From Fidelibacterota bacterium (GTDB lineage: Bacteria > Fidelibacterota > Marinisomatia > Marinisomatales > SCKK01): a DNA stretch of 64,000 nucleotides. This document shows, piece after piece, positions 1 to 9,109 of the stretch. The notes under the pieces are model-generated. The model saw nothing but the letters and a program-made list of their open reading frames with translations. It did no database searches and was not told the origin of the DNA. The number at the start of each line of letters is the position of its first letter. Position 1 is the first letter of the stretch. The stretch is from the NCBI GenBank assembly GCA_004124475.1, contig SCKK01000007.1, forward strand, positions 1-64,000, given 5' to 3'. Both the position numbers and the translations under genes were made by a program.

Positions 1-114
1 CGAATGATCAAAGAAATTCTGATGGAACGGACAAATTTAATCGATATTTTGTCCTTAAACGTGAAAACAGTCAAGAAGGCAAGGGAACCTGTGCCTCAAT
101 TAGCGCTATTTTAA
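1..114 (+). CDS. C-terminal end of an unidentified protein with a clamp-binding-like tail
   Basis: This is an open frame entering from the left edge and stopping at TAA 112-114, so only the last 37 codons are visible. The final residues are PVPQLALF. QLALF matches the known QL(S/D)LF consensus by which DNA-replication and repair proteins (MutS, Y-family polymerases and others) bind the beta sliding clamp. The rest of the visible sequence is basic and shows no domain I recognise. A repair or replication protein such as MutS is a guess from the tail alone. Confidence 0.5.
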   Translation, partial: RMIKEILMERTNLIDILSLNVKTVKKAREPVPQLALF

Positions 115-166
115 CCGGACAGTAGTGAAGAATTATATAAATAAAAATATTTTGAAGGAGAAGATA

Positions 167-388
167 ATGCATCAAGTCACAATTCATGAAGCGAAGACAC
201 ACTTGTCCAAACTAATTCGCGAGGTACTTGAGGGTGTAGAAGTCGTTATTGCCAAGGGAAAAACACCCGTTGTGAAGCTTGTTCCGGCTGACCAACGAAA
301 AAAACCTTTATTTGGTAGTGCAAAAGGAATTATCAAGATGTCCGAGGACTTTGATGAACCTTTGGAAGATTTCAAAGAATATATGTAG
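167..388 (+). CDS. Type II antitoxin, Phd/YefM family
   Basis: A 73-residue protein that probably neutralises the PIN toxin encoded immediately downstream and represses the pair's own promoter. The N-terminus MHQVTIHEAKTHLSKLI is the typical Phd/YefM DNA-binding segment (swapped-hairpin fold, 'EAKTxLSxL'). It is followed by a basic strand (VVIAKGKTPVVKLVP) and an acidic C-terminal tail (SEDFDEPLEDFKEYM), as expected for the toxin-wrapping region. I chose ATG 167 over the upstream in-frame ATG 125 because GAAGGAG lies at 154-160 and the family begins here. Its TAG overlaps the toxin's GTG start by one base, so the two are translationally coupled. Confidence 0.88.
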   Translation: MHQVTIHEAKTHLSKLIREVLEGVEVVIAKGKTPVVKLVPADQRKKPLFGSAKGIIKMSEDFDEPLEDFKEYM

Positions 389-774
389 TGAATTTATTAT
401 TAGATACTCATGCGTTTATCTGGTTTTGCGAGGGGAATCCTAGAATAAGTCGTATAGCTAGAGCAGCCATAGAAAATTTGAATAATACGCGATATCTGAG
501 CATTGCCAGCATCTGGGAGATGAGCTTAAAAAAAAGTATGGATAAATTAACTTTGTCGATTCCTCTTGAACAGTTCATTAGCAAACAAATGGAAATAAAT
601 AGTATTAAAATAATACCTATTAAGTTACGCCATGTATATCAGGTAGCATCGTTGCCATTCCATCATCGGGATCCGTTTGATCGTCTTCTTATTTCTCAGT
701 GTCAAATCGAGCAGTTTTCTATACTCAGTAGAGATAAGATATTTTCCTTATACAACATTGATGTGGTTTGGTAA
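388..774 (+). CDS. PIN-domain toxin, VapC-like
   Basis: A 128-residue PIN-domain endoribonuclease, the toxin of the pair. The family uses acidic residues to hold Mg2+ and cleave RNA. The candidates are all visible: D6 in LLLDTHAFIW, E44 in SIWEMSLKK, D95/D98 in HRDPFDRLLI, and D116 in LSRDKIF. Length and motif spacing match VapC-family toxins paired with Phd-type antitoxins. The start is GTG at 388, which shares a base with the antitoxin stop. The nucleic-acid target cannot be read from the sequence. The gene looks intact, since no catalytic acid is missing. Confidence 0.9.
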   Translation: MNLLLDTHAFIWFCEGNPRISRIARAAIENLNNTRYLSIASIWEMSLKKSMDKLTLSIPLEQFISKQMEINSIKIIPIKLRHVYQVASLPFHHRDPFDRLLISQCQIEQFSILSRDKIFSLYNIDVVW

Positions 775-1156
775 TACATAAAGCATGTTTTACATGTCTG
801 TGTATTAGCCCGCATTTCTCAACAAAACTCTATTACGATGGTGAATCTGTTCATAACTACTGCGTTTTACTTGAAAATTGTACTCAACGGACTGACCAGT
901 ACGTTTCCGTTCAATTTTCATCGTAAGCCTTGTATTTATAAATATCTCCACCCTCTCATAACGACCTTTTGTGAGAAATCCGGGTTAGACTGTTTTTACA
1001 TCTTGTATTTACCTTAATACGTGCTCCGGAGGTGTCCCATCAGGAAACATTTTGACACTTGAACACTATCCACTTTCTACAATGCAAGTAAAAATTTGCA
1101 TTTTAAATTGTTAAAATAGCCAAATCCGTTCATTAGCCATAAATTTGTTGTGAATT
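775..1156. other. Non-coding stretch between toxin and obg, including a possible MITE
   Basis: About 380 bases hold no convincing gene. Most of it lies between two inverted copies of a roughly 20-base sequence (see the MITE entry). The remainder, from about 990 to 1156, has AT-rich runs that could hold the obg promoter, but I could not fix a -35/-10 pair with confidence. No strong terminator hairpin was seen after the toxin gene. Confidence 0.5.
803..989. mobile_element. Possible MITE with terminal inverted repeats
   Basis: The left arm at 803-827 reads TTAGCCCGCATTTCTCA then aCAAAA. The right arm at 967-989, read on the minus strand, is CTAACCCGGATTTCTCA then CAAAA. The arms agree over about 20 positions with two substitutions and one extra base. 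The element is 187 bp with no coding capacity, the form of a miniature inverted-repeat element. No clean target duplication was found, so the call is tentative. Confidence 0.4.
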
Positions 1157-2134
1157 ATGTTTGTTGATTACGCAAAAATCAAGGTGACCTCCGGTCATGG
1201 TGGGAACGGTTGTGTCAGTTTCCGCAGGGAGAAGTATGTTCCCAAAGGGGGTCCTAATGGGGGCAATGGAGGGCGGGGCGGTCATGTCTCTTTTAAAGTC
1301 GATCGTCAACTTCATACATTGCAGGATGTCAAATATCGGAAGCAATATAAAGCTGAAAACGGAATGGACGGCTCTGGAGGGAGGAAAACTGGGAAAAACG
1401 GAAAAGATATTTACATTCCCGTACCCAAGGGAACCGTTTTACGGCGAAATAGTGAGGAGATTATTGTAGTAGACCTGATAAATCATGGTGATGAATTTCT
1501 CGCCGCTAAAGGAGGGAAAGGAGGTAAAGGCAATTCGGAATTTGCTACTGCTACAAGGCAGACTCCTGACTTTGCCCAACCGGGACAACCGGGACAGAAT
1601 TTTGAATTTATTGTTGAGTTAAAGGTTCTTGCAGACGTGGGACTCGTGGGTCTTCCTAATGCGGGCAAATCGACTTTACTTTCGAGGCTGACTTCGGCAA
1701 AGCCTAAAATAGCAGATTATCCTTTTACGACACTCCAGCCTCATCTTGGCATAGTGAAGTATAAAGATTTTACCTCTTTCGTTATGGCAGATATACCAGG
1801 GCTCATCGAAGGGGCAAGCCAGGGAAAGGGATTAGGTATCCGGTTCCTTAAACATATTGAGCGAACTTCCATTCTACTCTTCTTAATTGATTCAACGGAT
1901 GAAAACCTAAACGAAATATTCAATACTTTGTTGGGGGAATTGGATAGTTTTAACCCAATTTTGCTTGAAAAACCGAGAATAGTTGTTTTCACAAAGTCTG
2001 ATTTGTTAGGTGGTGATATGTCCAAACTTCCTCCCCAAATATCCGAAAATGAAACACTTACCGTTTCTGCAATCACAGGTGACGGATTGGATAATTTAAT
2101 TCACAAATTGTACGGCATACTGAATGAAACATGA
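1157..2134 (+). CDS. obg: Obg-family GTPase (ObgE/CgtA)
   Basis: Essential GTPase associated with the 50S ribosomal subunit and the stringent response. The 325-residue protein has the glycine-rich Obg fold at about 1-158 (many GG repeats, e.g. KGGPNGGNGGRGGHV). The G domain follows, with P-loop GLPNAGKS at 165-172, the switch II DIPG at 212-215, and TKSD at about 279-282 for guanine recognition. It ends just after the G domain, so the optional C-terminal OCT domain is absent, as in many bacteria. The stop overlaps the start of dprA by 11 bases, suggesting cotranscription. Confidence 0.96.
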   Translation: MFVDYAKIKVTSGHGGNGCVSFRREKYVPKGGPNGGNGGRGGHVSFKVDRQLHTLQDVKYRKQYKAENGMDGSGGRKTGKNGKDIYIPVPKGTVLRRNSEEIIVVDLINHGDEFLAAKGGKGGKGNSEFATATRQTPDFAQPGQPGQNFEFIVELKVLADVGLVGLPNAGKSTLLSRLTSAKPKIADYPFTTLQPHLGIVKYKDFTSFVMADIPGLIEGASQGKGLGIRFLKHIERTSILLFLIDSTDENLNEIFNTLLGELDSFNPILLEKPRIVVFTKSDLLGGDMSKLPPQISENETLTVSAITGDGLDNLIHKLYGILNET

Positions 2135-3218
2135 TAGTTTAATACCAATTTTAAGATTGATGGAAATTCAGGGATTAGGACCTACCCGTATCAGGTCTTT
2201 GATTGCAAAATTTGGTGAACCAGAATTAGTTTTCAAAGTTTCCATCACAGACTTGTGCCGAGCGGAAAGAATTAATCTCAAGTTAGCTCAGAATATCAAA
2301 TCCTACACCCCAACTTCATTTCCAGAGAATCAATTAGAAATGGGGAACAAACTGAGTGTAAAAATTATATCACTGTGGGATCGAGATTATCCAACATTAC
2401 TGAAGAAAATATATGATCCTCCAATTCTACTCTTTATTAAAGGAGAGATTTGTGAAAAGGATTTTGACTCAATTGCCATAATAGGTACTCGTGCTCCAAC
2501 AACCTATGGCAAAAGGTATGCGCATCTCCTGTCAACTGAATTGGCAAAATCCGGGTTAACAATTATCAGCGGGTTTGCGAAGGGAATTGATACAATTGCA
2601 CATGTTGCAGCCTTATCTGCAGGGGGTCGAACTATTGCGGTTTTGGGAAATGGATTGGACTTAGTTTATCCCGCAGAAAATAGAAAAATATTACCTATGT
2701 TCAGAGAGAATGGAGTAATCCTTACAGAATTTCCATTCGGGACGAATCCGGATGCGGGAAATTTTCCACAAAGAAACCGAATTATAAGTGGCTTGAGTCA
2801 TGGTACGATTGTAGTGGAAGCAGGGAACCGAAGCGGTGCCTTGTTAACAGCGATTTATGCGGTTGACCAGAATAGAGATGTTTTTGCGGTACCCGGTCGT
2901 TTAACGGATAAAAAGAGTGTAGGGTGTTTGCGCCTTATTCGACATGGAGCCATCCCTGTGGAAAATACAAATCAAATCGTGGAAGTGATTAAATCCAGAC
3001 TGATGCATCCTCCGAAACCAGTCCAAACGGAAATAAAGTTGGACTTGACAAAGGAGGAAATGTTGTTATATCAAATATTAACCGATGACCCCAAATATGT
3101 GGATGATATTGTGGAACAAATCGATTTTGATTCTCCAAAAGTACTCACATTACTTTTAACCATGGAATTGAAAGGTGTCGTGAGGCAGTTAAGTGGAAAG
3201 CAATTTGTCAGGGCATAA
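2124..3218 (+). CDS. dprA: DNA-processing protein DprA
   Basis: DprA/Smf loads RecA on incoming single-stranded DNA during transformation. The 364-residue protein has an N-terminal helix-hairpin-helix-like region (IQGLGPTRIRSLIAKFG). A Rossmann-like DNA-binding core follows (IIGTRAPTTYGKRYA, SGFAKGIDTIAH, FPQRNRIISGLS). A C-terminal winged-helix-like domain occupies roughly the last 70 residues. The Rossmann core is complete. The gene overlaps the end of obg. No other competence genes lie in the window, so natural transformation itself cannot be inferred from this gene alone. Confidence 0.95.
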   Translation: MKHDSLIPILRLMEIQGLGPTRIRSLIAKFGEPELVFKVSITDLCRAERINLKLAQNIKSYTPTSFPENQLEMGNKLSVKIISLWDRDYPTLLKKIYDPPILLFIKGEICEKDFDSIAIIGTRAPTTYGKRYAHLLSTELAKSGLTIISGFAKGIDTIAHVAALSAGGRTIAVLGNGLDLVYPAENRKILPMFRENGVILTEFPFGTNPDAGNFPQRNRIISGLSHGTIVVEAGNRSGALLTAIYAVDQNRDVFAVPGRLTDKKSVGCLRLIRHGAIPVENTNQIVEVIKSRLMHPPKPVQTEIKLDLTKEEMLLYQILTDDPKYVDDIVEQIDFDSPKVLTLLLTMELKGVVRQLSGKQFVRA

Positions 3219-3272
3219 AACTTATAACTTGAAACTTGTTTGAGGGGGGCGAATATACCGAAAGGGATGAAG

Positions 3273-3288
3273 TCCCGAAACTTCGGGA
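3273..3288. repeat. Dispersed palindrome, TCCCGAAACTTCGGGA
   Basis: A 16-bp near-perfect inverted repeat in the gap between dprA and the DHH gene. The same core recurs at 8903, 32473 and, with changes, at 11325, 13724, 19543, 22410, 24672 and 43168. Confidence 0.8.
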
Positions 3289-3373
3289 TACGAGGAAACA
3301 TGAAACTTTTTCATCAAACCTACCTATGATTAAGAGGTTACTTTTTAGTAGGTTAATTATTGGTTAAATTCGA

Positions 3374-4480
3374 ATGATAAATGTAAATTTAAAATCTGGA
3401 AATTCGGGGAAATTGGCTAACGTAATAATATCATCTGTGGATAAAAATAGATTACAAGATCGTTGGGGTGAAGCTCATAGACTTCTTTCTCAGGCGGAGA
3501 GGATTGTCTGCTCCACTCACTTCAATCCGGATGGAGACGGACTTGGCTCCCAATTGGCATTGGTTCGCTATTTGAAAAACCAGGGGAAAGAATGCCGGAT
3601 ATTGAATCCATCAGCTCTCCCGAATGAGTACAAATTCATGGCGGAATATTGTGAGTTTGAAGTTTATAATCGATCATTACATTCGGATTGGGTTAAAAGC
3701 TCAGACCTTGCAGTCATCCTGGATATTGGTGATTTTAAACGTCTCAATGAACTTGGCGAAGATATTCAAACTTTTGGTCTCCAATCGCTATCCATCGACC
3801 ATCACCCCCAGGATGAACCCAGCGGATTTGACTACACAATGCACGACATTTCAGCCTGTGCCACAGGTTATCTTATATGGGAATACCTTCAGTATATGAT
3901 GATGCTTAATGGTAAATTCGAACTGAATTCAAAAATTGCTCATGGATTGTACATAGCTGTTATGACGGATACGGGTTCTTTTAGATTTAATAATACATCT
4001 CCTGAGGCACATGACATGGCAAGCGAGATGATTAGATTAGGGGTTCTTCCACACGAGGTTTATAAAGAAGTATATGAGGTAAATTCCGTAGAGAAAATGC
4101 GACTGATGGGAACCGCTCTTAGAAATATCAAGATTGAAGGAGAGGGTCAGTTGGCATGGTTTCCCGTTACGATGAAAATGATCAAAGAAGCAGGCGCAAC
4201 CCATGCAGATGTCTCAGGTTTTACTGATCTGGTAAGGACTATCGGCGGTGTTGAAGTCACGCTCATGATTCATGAAATTGATAATAACCGTTGCAAAGCG
4301 AATTTTCGTTCAAAAGGTAAAATTCGAATAGATGAATTGGCTCGTAGATTAGGTGGAGGCGGGCACCCTTTTGCAGCAGGCTCTACTGTGGAAATGGAAT
4401 TGGGAAAAGCGATTAAATACGTGGTCTCAGAAACGTTAGATGTTATCAAATCGCAATCCTATATGGGAGGTGGTAAATGA
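3374..4480 (+). CDS. DHH-family phosphoesterase, NrnA-like oligoribonuclease/pAp phosphatase
   Basis: A 368-residue protein of the NrnA type, which degrades short RNA oligonucleotides and dephosphorylates pAp in the cytoplasm. DHH-domain motifs are present: THFNPDGDGLGSQ, LDIGD, the diagnostic DHHPQDE, and TDTGSFRF. The C-terminal DHHA1 domain ends with the substrate-binding GGGGHPFAAGS. ATG 3374 lies 155 bases after dprA, so the gene may have its own promoter. The last codons overlap ispH in an ATGA arrangement. The first ~25 residues extend beyond the usual NrnA start, so the true start could be slightly downstream. Confidence 0.9.
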   Translation: MINVNLKSGNSGKLANVIISSVDKNRLQDRWGEAHRLLSQAERIVCSTHFNPDGDGLGSQLALVRYLKNQGKECRILNPSALPNEYKFMAEYCEFEVYNRSLHSDWVKSSDLAVILDIGDFKRLNELGEDIQTFGLQSLSIDHHPQDEPSGFDYTMHDISACATGYLIWEYLQYMMMLNGKFELNSKIAHGLYIAVMTDTGSFRFNNTSPEAHDMASEMIRLGVLPHEVYKEVYEVNSVEKMRLMGTALRNIKIEGEGQLAWFPVTMKMIKEAGATHADVSGFTDLVRTIGGVEVTLMIHEIDNNRCKANFRSKGKIRIDELARRLGGGGHPFAAGSTVEMELGKAIKYVVSETLDVIKSQSYMGGGK

Positions 4481-5328
4481 AAATCACCATAGCAAAAGAT
4501 GCCGGATATTGCTTCGGTGTAAGGGATGCTGTTAATCTGGCTTACGACACTAACAAGGAAAATGGTCAAGTCTATATGTTAGGTGACGTCGTACATAATG
4601 AACGTGTGGTCAGGGATCTCGCTGATGTTGGAACAAAGGTAGTAAAGAATTTGGACGATATTCCGGAAGGCTCTCCCGTTTTATTCAGGGCTCATGGAAC
4701 AGCAGTAGCGGTGTGGGATGAAGCTCAGATGAAAGAGATGAATATCATCGATGCTACATGTCCGTTAGTGAAGGAGATCCATGATGAAGTAAAGAAGTTT
4801 GAGGCGGAAGGTCGTCCTATCATTATTATCGGTGACCACGGTCATGATGAAGTTGTAGGGATTGCCAGTCAGGTAGAAAATCCAATCATAATTGCAACCC
4901 CTCAAGAAGCGAAAGAATTAAGAAAAATGAAACGGGTAGGGGTTGTTTCACAGTCTACACAGACTATCGAGAATGTTCAGGAAATTATCAATATTATCAT
5001 GACAAAGGTTTTTGACCTCAGGTTTGTAAATACAATTTGTTTTCCGACGAAAAGAAACCAAAGCCAGATAAAGGAATTGGCATTAGAAAATGATGTGATG
5101 ATTATAATAGGTTCTTTCACAAGCGCCAATTCAAAACGGCTTACGCTCTTATCGAAACAGGTCAATCTCAACACGTATCAAGTGAATTCTGCCGAAGAAA
5201 TTCAACCTTACTGGTTCGATGATGCAGAAAAAGTTGGTATATCAGCAGGGGCGTCAACTCCGGATTATCTTATTCAGGAAGTGAAAGATAAAATTGAGGA
5301 AATATCATTAGTTTTTGAGGAGGGATAA
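4477..5328 (+). CDS. ispH: 4-hydroxy-3-methylbut-2-enyl diphosphate reductase
   Basis: The last enzyme of the MEP isoprenoid pathway, reducing HMBPP to IPP and DMAPP with a 4Fe-4S cluster. The 283-residue protein shows the three cluster cysteines: C12 in AGYCFGVRDAV, C95 in DATCPLV, and C188 in NTICFPTKRNQ. Conserved histidines appear in VVHNERV, RAHG and GDHGHDE. The start overlaps the previous stop (ATGA), with GGAGGTGG just upstream as a ribosome site. dxs, the first enzyme of the same pathway, is only 1.5 kb downstream. Confidence 0.97.
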   Translation: MKITIAKDAGYCFGVRDAVNLAYDTNKENGQVYMLGDVVHNERVVRDLADVGTKVVKNLDDIPEGSPVLFRAHGTAVAVWDEAQMKEMNIIDATCPLVKEIHDEVKKFEAEGRPIIIIGDHGHDEVVGIASQVENPIIIATPQEAKELRKMKRVGVVSQSTQTIENVQEIINIIMTKVFDLRFVNTICFPTKRNQSQIKELALENDVMIIIGSFTSANSKRLTLLSKQVNLNTYQVNSAEEIQPYWFDDAEKVGISAGASTPDYLIQEVKDKIEEISLVFEEG

Positions 5329-5331
5329 GAG

Positions 5332-6213
5332 ATGGAAAAAGGATCATTTGAAGTGAAAATCGGCTTGGCGGAAATGCTGAAAGGTGGCGTCATTATGGAC
5401 GTCACTACAGCGGAGCAGGCAAAAATCGCGGAAGATGCAGGCGCAGTTGCAGTCATGGCTCTTGAACGAATCCCAGCAGATATCAGATCAGAAGGGGGTA
5501 TAGCCCGCATGTCTACCCCTAAAATGATCAAGGATATCCAGAACATTGTTTCAATTCCTGTGATGGCAAAATGCCGGATCGGGCATTTCGCTGAAGCACA
5601 GATTTTAGAATCATTGGATGTTGATTTTCTTGATGAAAGTGAAGTATTAACTCCAGCTGACGATGCTAACCATATCAATAAACATGCTTTTAAAGTTCCT
5701 TTTGTGTGTGGGTGTCGAGACTTAGGTGAAGCATTAAGAAGGATCGGAGAGGGGGCTGCCCTGATCCGGACAAAGGGTGAAGCAGGAAGCGGAAATATTG
5801 TAGAAGCAGTTCGGCATATGCGTAAAGTTCAGAATGAGATGAAAGTGCTGACAATCCTCGATGAAGAAGAATTAATGGCAAAATCTAAGGAATTGGGGGC
5901 ACCCTTCAGCTTAGTAAAACAAGTAGCTAAATTGGGTAAATTACCGGTACCGAACTTTGCTGCAGGTGGAATTGCCACCCCGGCAGATGCGTCCCTCATG
6001 ATGCAATTGGGTGCGGAGAGTATATTTGTAGGTTCAGGTATTTATAAATCGGAAGATCCACCCAATAGGGCAAGAGCCATTGTAGCTGCTGTAACTTACT
6101 TCGACAATCCGGAAAAATTGGCGGAAGTATCCTATGATCTCCGGAAAGCGATGAAGGGTCTCGATATAGCGGAAATACCGGAAGAGCAGCGACTACAGGA
6201 ACGAGGGTGGTAA
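5332..6213 (+). CDS. pdxS: Pyridoxal 5'-phosphate synthase subunit PdxS
   Basis: The synthase subunit of the DXP-independent vitamin B6 pathway. It condenses ribose 5-phosphate, glyceraldehyde 3-phosphate and ammonia into PLP in a PdxS/PdxT complex. The 293-residue protein keeps the two catalytic lysines: K80 in VMAKCRIGH and K148 in IRTKGEAG. The phosphate-binding [12 protein letters not shown] and [10 protein letters not shown] segments are also present. GAGGGATAAGAG precedes ATG 5332. The TAA overlaps the pdxT ATG by one base, giving tight stoichiometric coupling. Confidence 0.98.
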   Translation: MEKGSFEVKIGLAEMLKGGVIMDVTTAEQAKIAEDAGAVAVMALERIPADIRSEGGIARMSTPKMIKDIQNIVSIPVMAKCRIGHFAEAQILESLDVDFLDESEVLTPADDANHINKHAFKVPFVCGCRDLGEALRRIGEGAALIRTKGEAGSGNIVEAVRHMRKVQNEMKVLTILDEEELMAKSKELGAPFSLVKQVAKLGKLPVPNFAAGGIATPADASLMMQLGAESIFVGSGIYKSEDPPNRARAIVAAVTYFDNPEKLAEVSYDLRKAMKGLDIAEIPEEQRLQERGW

Positions 6214-6800
6214 TGCCAACAGTTGGAATTTTAACTCTCCAAGGAGCTTATGATAAGCATGCACAGGTTCTGAGAAAAAGGAATGTAGATACTCAATCTG
6301 TTCGATACCGTGGTGACCTATTAAATTGCGATGCGCTAATTATCCCTGGTGGTGAATCAACAACTATGTCCAAACTGATGGATCACATCGGTATTCGTGA
6401 TGAAATTTTAACATTTGCTCAAACGAATCCGGTGATGGGTACCTGTGCTGGAATGATTTTGATGGCAAATCGAGGAGGAGATTCAAGAATAAAACCATTG
6501 GGATTGCTTGATATTACGATTGTACGTAATGCATATGGCAGACAGGTTGACTCATTTGTTGAAGAAATTGAGGTTAAAACCAAAGTTGGTGTAGAAGTTA
6601 TTAAGGGCGTTTTTATAAGAGCGCCCAAGATTAAATCAATCGGTGAAAATGTGGAAGTACTTGCTGAATTGTATAACGAACCTATATTTGTTCGTCAAGG
6701 ACTTCATATGGCAACCTCATTTCATCCCGAATTGTCAAATAGTTGCGCCATTCATGATCTCCTTATTTCCATGATTTGGGAACCCGTCCTTGCAGAATAG
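6213..6800 (+). CDS. pdxT: Pyridoxal 5'-phosphate synthase glutaminase subunit PdxT
   Basis: A class I glutaminase that feeds ammonia to PdxS. It is 195 residues from ATG 6213, which overlaps the pdxS TAA. A GTG two codons earlier is possible but unneeded. The catalytic cysteine is C78 in MGTCAGMILM, and the His-Glu pair is in the C-terminal SFHPELS. The oxyanion-side IPGGESTTM motif typical of PdxT is also present. The 3' end overlaps the predicted start of dxs, so pdxS, pdxT and dxs look like one transcript. That places PLP synthesis next to an enzyme that makes DXP. Confidence 0.97.
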   Translation: MPTVGILTLQGAYDKHAQVLRKRNVDTQSVRYRGDLLNCDALIIPGGESTTMSKLMDHIGIRDEILTFAQTNPVMGTCAGMILMANRGGDSRIKPLGLLDITIVRNAYGRQVDSFVEEIEVKTKVGVEVIKGVFIRAPKIKSIGENVEVLAELYNEPIFVRQGLHMATSFHPELSNSCAIHDLLISMIWEPVLAE

Positions 6801-8697
6801 TTTCAAGATTCTACACAGAATAAATTCCCCTGCAGATCTGAAAGATCTCTCGAATGAGGAATTAAATCTAGTCTGTGCAGAATTAAAGCAATATATAATT
6901 AATGTTGTTGAAGAGAAGGGTGGACACTTTTCTTCGCCTCTTGGAGTAGTGGATTTGACAGTAGCTCTCCACAGGGTTTTCGACACACCGGATGATCTCA
7001 TGATCTGGGACGTAGGTCACCAGTGCTATCCCCACAAAATACTTACTGGGAGAAGGGATCAGTTTCCAACATTACGTCAGGAAGGTGGCATCAGTGGATT
7101 TTGTAAGCGTTCAGAAAGTGAATATGATGTGTTTGGCGCTGGTCATGCAAGTACTTCAATTTCCGCAGGTGTGGGAATGGCGATAGCTCGAAATCTCCAG
7201 AGAAAAACTCATCGCATCATCTCCATAGTTGGTGACGGGGCAATGTCAGGGGGGTTGGCGTATGAAGGTCTCAACAATGCCACTAATATTAATGGGCAAT
7301 TTCTTATTGTCTTAAATGACAACAAAATGTCTATTTCACCCACTGTTGGAGCGTTATCTCATTATCTGACAAAAATAGTCACCAATCCTATTTACAATCG
7401 TATACGGGATAAAATTTGGAAGTTAACAGGGAAAGTACCAGCAGGTTCTACAGCTATCCGGAGAGTTTTTCACAGTCTTCAAGAAGGATTAAAATCGTTT
7501 CTTGTTCCTGGGATGATTTTTGAAGAATTGGGACTCCGTTATTTCGGACCAATTGATGGACATGACCTTAATGAAATGATCGAGACTTTTGAAAACCTCA
7601 GGGATTTCCCTCATCCGGCTGTGGTACACGTTCTGACATTAAAGGGAAGTGGAAAATTGCAAGCGGAAGCTGACCCTCTGAAATATTACAGTTTATCTGG
7701 TAAAAAGTCGGCTGGTAAAAAGATGAGAAAAGATGAAGCCCCGGGCTACAGTAATGTATTTGGCAAAATTATCTGTGATTTGGCAGAAAAAGATGATGAG
7801 ATCTGCTGTGTTGTTGCCGCAATGCGGGAAGGTACTGGTCTTTTGGATTTTGCTAAAAATTTTCCTGAACGATTTTTTGATACTGGGATTGCTGAGGGAC
7901 ATGCCGTTACATTCGCTGCGGGTCTTTCAATTTCAGGTATCAAACCAGTAGTCTCGATTTATTCTACTTTTTTACAACGAGCTTACGACATGATTATCCA
8001 TGACGTTGCTATTCAGGATTTGCATGTTGTGTTCACACTTGATCGTGCTGGGGTAGTAGGTCCGGATGGTCCGACACACCACGGTATCTTTGATCTTGCA
8101 TTTCTTCAAAACATACCGGGTCTCGTAGTAACTGCTCCTAAGGATGGTAATGAATTCCGGGATTTGCTATATACAGGACTTTGTAACTACAATGGACCCT
8201 TTTCCATCCGGTACCCAAAGTCATCGAGCATACGGTTTGATCCCAAAACGCAAGCTAAATCACTTACCATCGGATCATGGGATGTGATTTCACCAGGAGA
8301 AGAAATTGCGGTTTTAGCTGTGGGAAGCATGGTAGAGCAAGCTGGAGTGGCAATAGGGTTATTAAATACTGATACAGTCAGACCTCAAGTTATCAATGCT
8401 CGATTTATTAAACCGCTGGATGAGAAAATGTTATCAAACCTCATGTCCGATTTTTCTCACATTGTTACTGTTGAAGAAGGTATTTTGACGGGAGGATTTG
8501 GTGGGTCTGTGCTTTCTTGGTTAAATGGTAAAAAGTATTCAGGTACCGTAGAAATTATGGCGATTCCGGATGAGTTTGTTGACCATGGAAATCGAATGAA
8601 TCTGTTAGATGCAATGAATTTATCTGGTCGAGGGATTGCTGAAAAAATTAACTCTATTTTAATAGGAAAAAATAGTGAATTGAAACTTGAAACGTAA
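6790..8697 (+). CDS. dxs: 1-deoxy-D-xylulose-5-phosphate synthase
   Basis: A thiamine-diphosphate transketolase-like enzyme that makes DXP from pyruvate and glyceraldehyde 3-phosphate, starting the MEP pathway. It is 635 residues, full length for the family. The N-terminus INSPADLKDLSNEEL is typical. IWDVGHQCYPHKILTGR, GAGHASTSIS, the ThDP motif GDGAMSGGLAYEGLNNA, and the C-terminal transketolase GGFGGSVLSWL region follow in order. The reading frame has no ATG before conserved sequence, so TTG 6790, inside the end of pdxT, is the best start. Its start position is the only uncertain point. Confidence 0.95.
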   Translation: MQNSFKILHRINSPADLKDLSNEELNLVCAELKQYIINVVEEKGGHFSSPLGVVDLTVALHRVFDTPDDLMIWDVGHQCYPHKILTGRRDQFPTLRQEGGISGFCKRSESEYDVFGAGHASTSISAGVGMAIARNLQRKTHRIISIVGDGAMSGGLAYEGLNNATNINGQFLIVLNDNKMSISPTVGALSHYLTKIVTNPIYNRIRDKIWKLTGKVPAGSTAIRRVFHSLQEGLKSFLVPGMIFEELGLRYFGPIDGHDLNEMIETFENLRDFPHPAVVHVLTLKGSGKLQAEADPLKYYSLSGKKSAGKKMRKDEAPGYSNVFGKIICDLAEKDDEICCVVAAMREGTGLLDFAKNFPERFFDTGIAEGHAVTFAAGLSISGIKPVVSIYSTFLQRAYDMIIHDVAIQDLHVVFTLDRAGVVGPDGPTHHGIFDLAFLQNIPGLVVTAPKDGNEFRDLLYTGLCNYNGPFSIRYPKSSSIRFDPKTQAKSLTIGSWDVISPGEEIAVLAVGSMVEQAGVAIGLLNTDTVRPQVINARFIKPLDEKMLSNLMSDFSHIVTVEEGILTGGFGGSVLSWLNGKKYSGTVEIMAIPDEFVDHGNRMNLLDAMNLSGRGIAEKINSILIGKNSELKLET

Positions 8698-8766
8698 TAC
8701 GTAAAACGTGAATATGTGAACACGTAAAGAGACTAAAGACGAGCGAAGAAAGACAAAAGATTTCTA

Positions 8767-8794
8767 CCTATTGCCTATTGCCTATTGCCTATTG
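8767..8794. repeat. Four exact CCTATTG heptamers in tandem
   Basis: Four contiguous copies of a 7-base unit. The unit is too short and has no spacers, so it is a microsatellite-like stretch, not CRISPR. Confidence 0.85.
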
Positions 8795-8874
8795 TCTCTC
8801 TTATGTTGAACAGTTGCGCCATAGGCGTTCCAGGGGAAACACATGAACACCCGAACACTTGAAACTTGTTGGAG

Positions 8875-8918
8875 TCCCGATGCATCGGGAGAAATCTCAT
8901 TGTCCCGAAACTTCGGGA
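8875..8918. repeat. Pair of dispersed palindromes
   Basis: TCCCGATGCATCGGGA (8875-8890, perfect) and TCCCGAAACTTCGGGA (8903-8918) stand 12 bases apart. Both belong to the TCCCGA-N4-TCGGGA family scattered over the window. Confidence 0.8.
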
Positions 8919-9109
8919 CTATAGGACAGGCATTCTTCCCTATATGGCAGTAACTCTTGTTTTATTTATTTTACAATCGAGTGATTTTCTTGGGAACAAT
9001 AATGTTTTATTTATCATCAATTTTATATTAACGATTTAAATAGTGTGGATGATCGTCGAAGGGGTACTTGCCGTTCAGAGAATACAGTCGTCATTAATAC
9101 CTGGTAAAT

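Larger units (their letters stand above)
8698..9109. other. Repeat-rich intergenic region upstream of the mutase gene
   Basis: About 410 bases without a gene. It contains CCTATTG repeated four times exactly at 8767-8794, a perfect palindrome TCCCGATGCATCGGGA at 8875-8890, and TCCCGAAACTTCGGGA at 8903-8918. It also has low-complexity words such as 'acttgaaac', 'cgtgaat' and 'acacgtaa'. The mutase promoter probably lies in the AT-rich 8940-9030 part, but no clear consensus was fixed. Confidence 0.6.

Noticed and set aside
8767-8794. Possible CRISPR-like repeat
   Set aside because: The CCTATTG units are contiguous with no spacers, and no cas gene is present.
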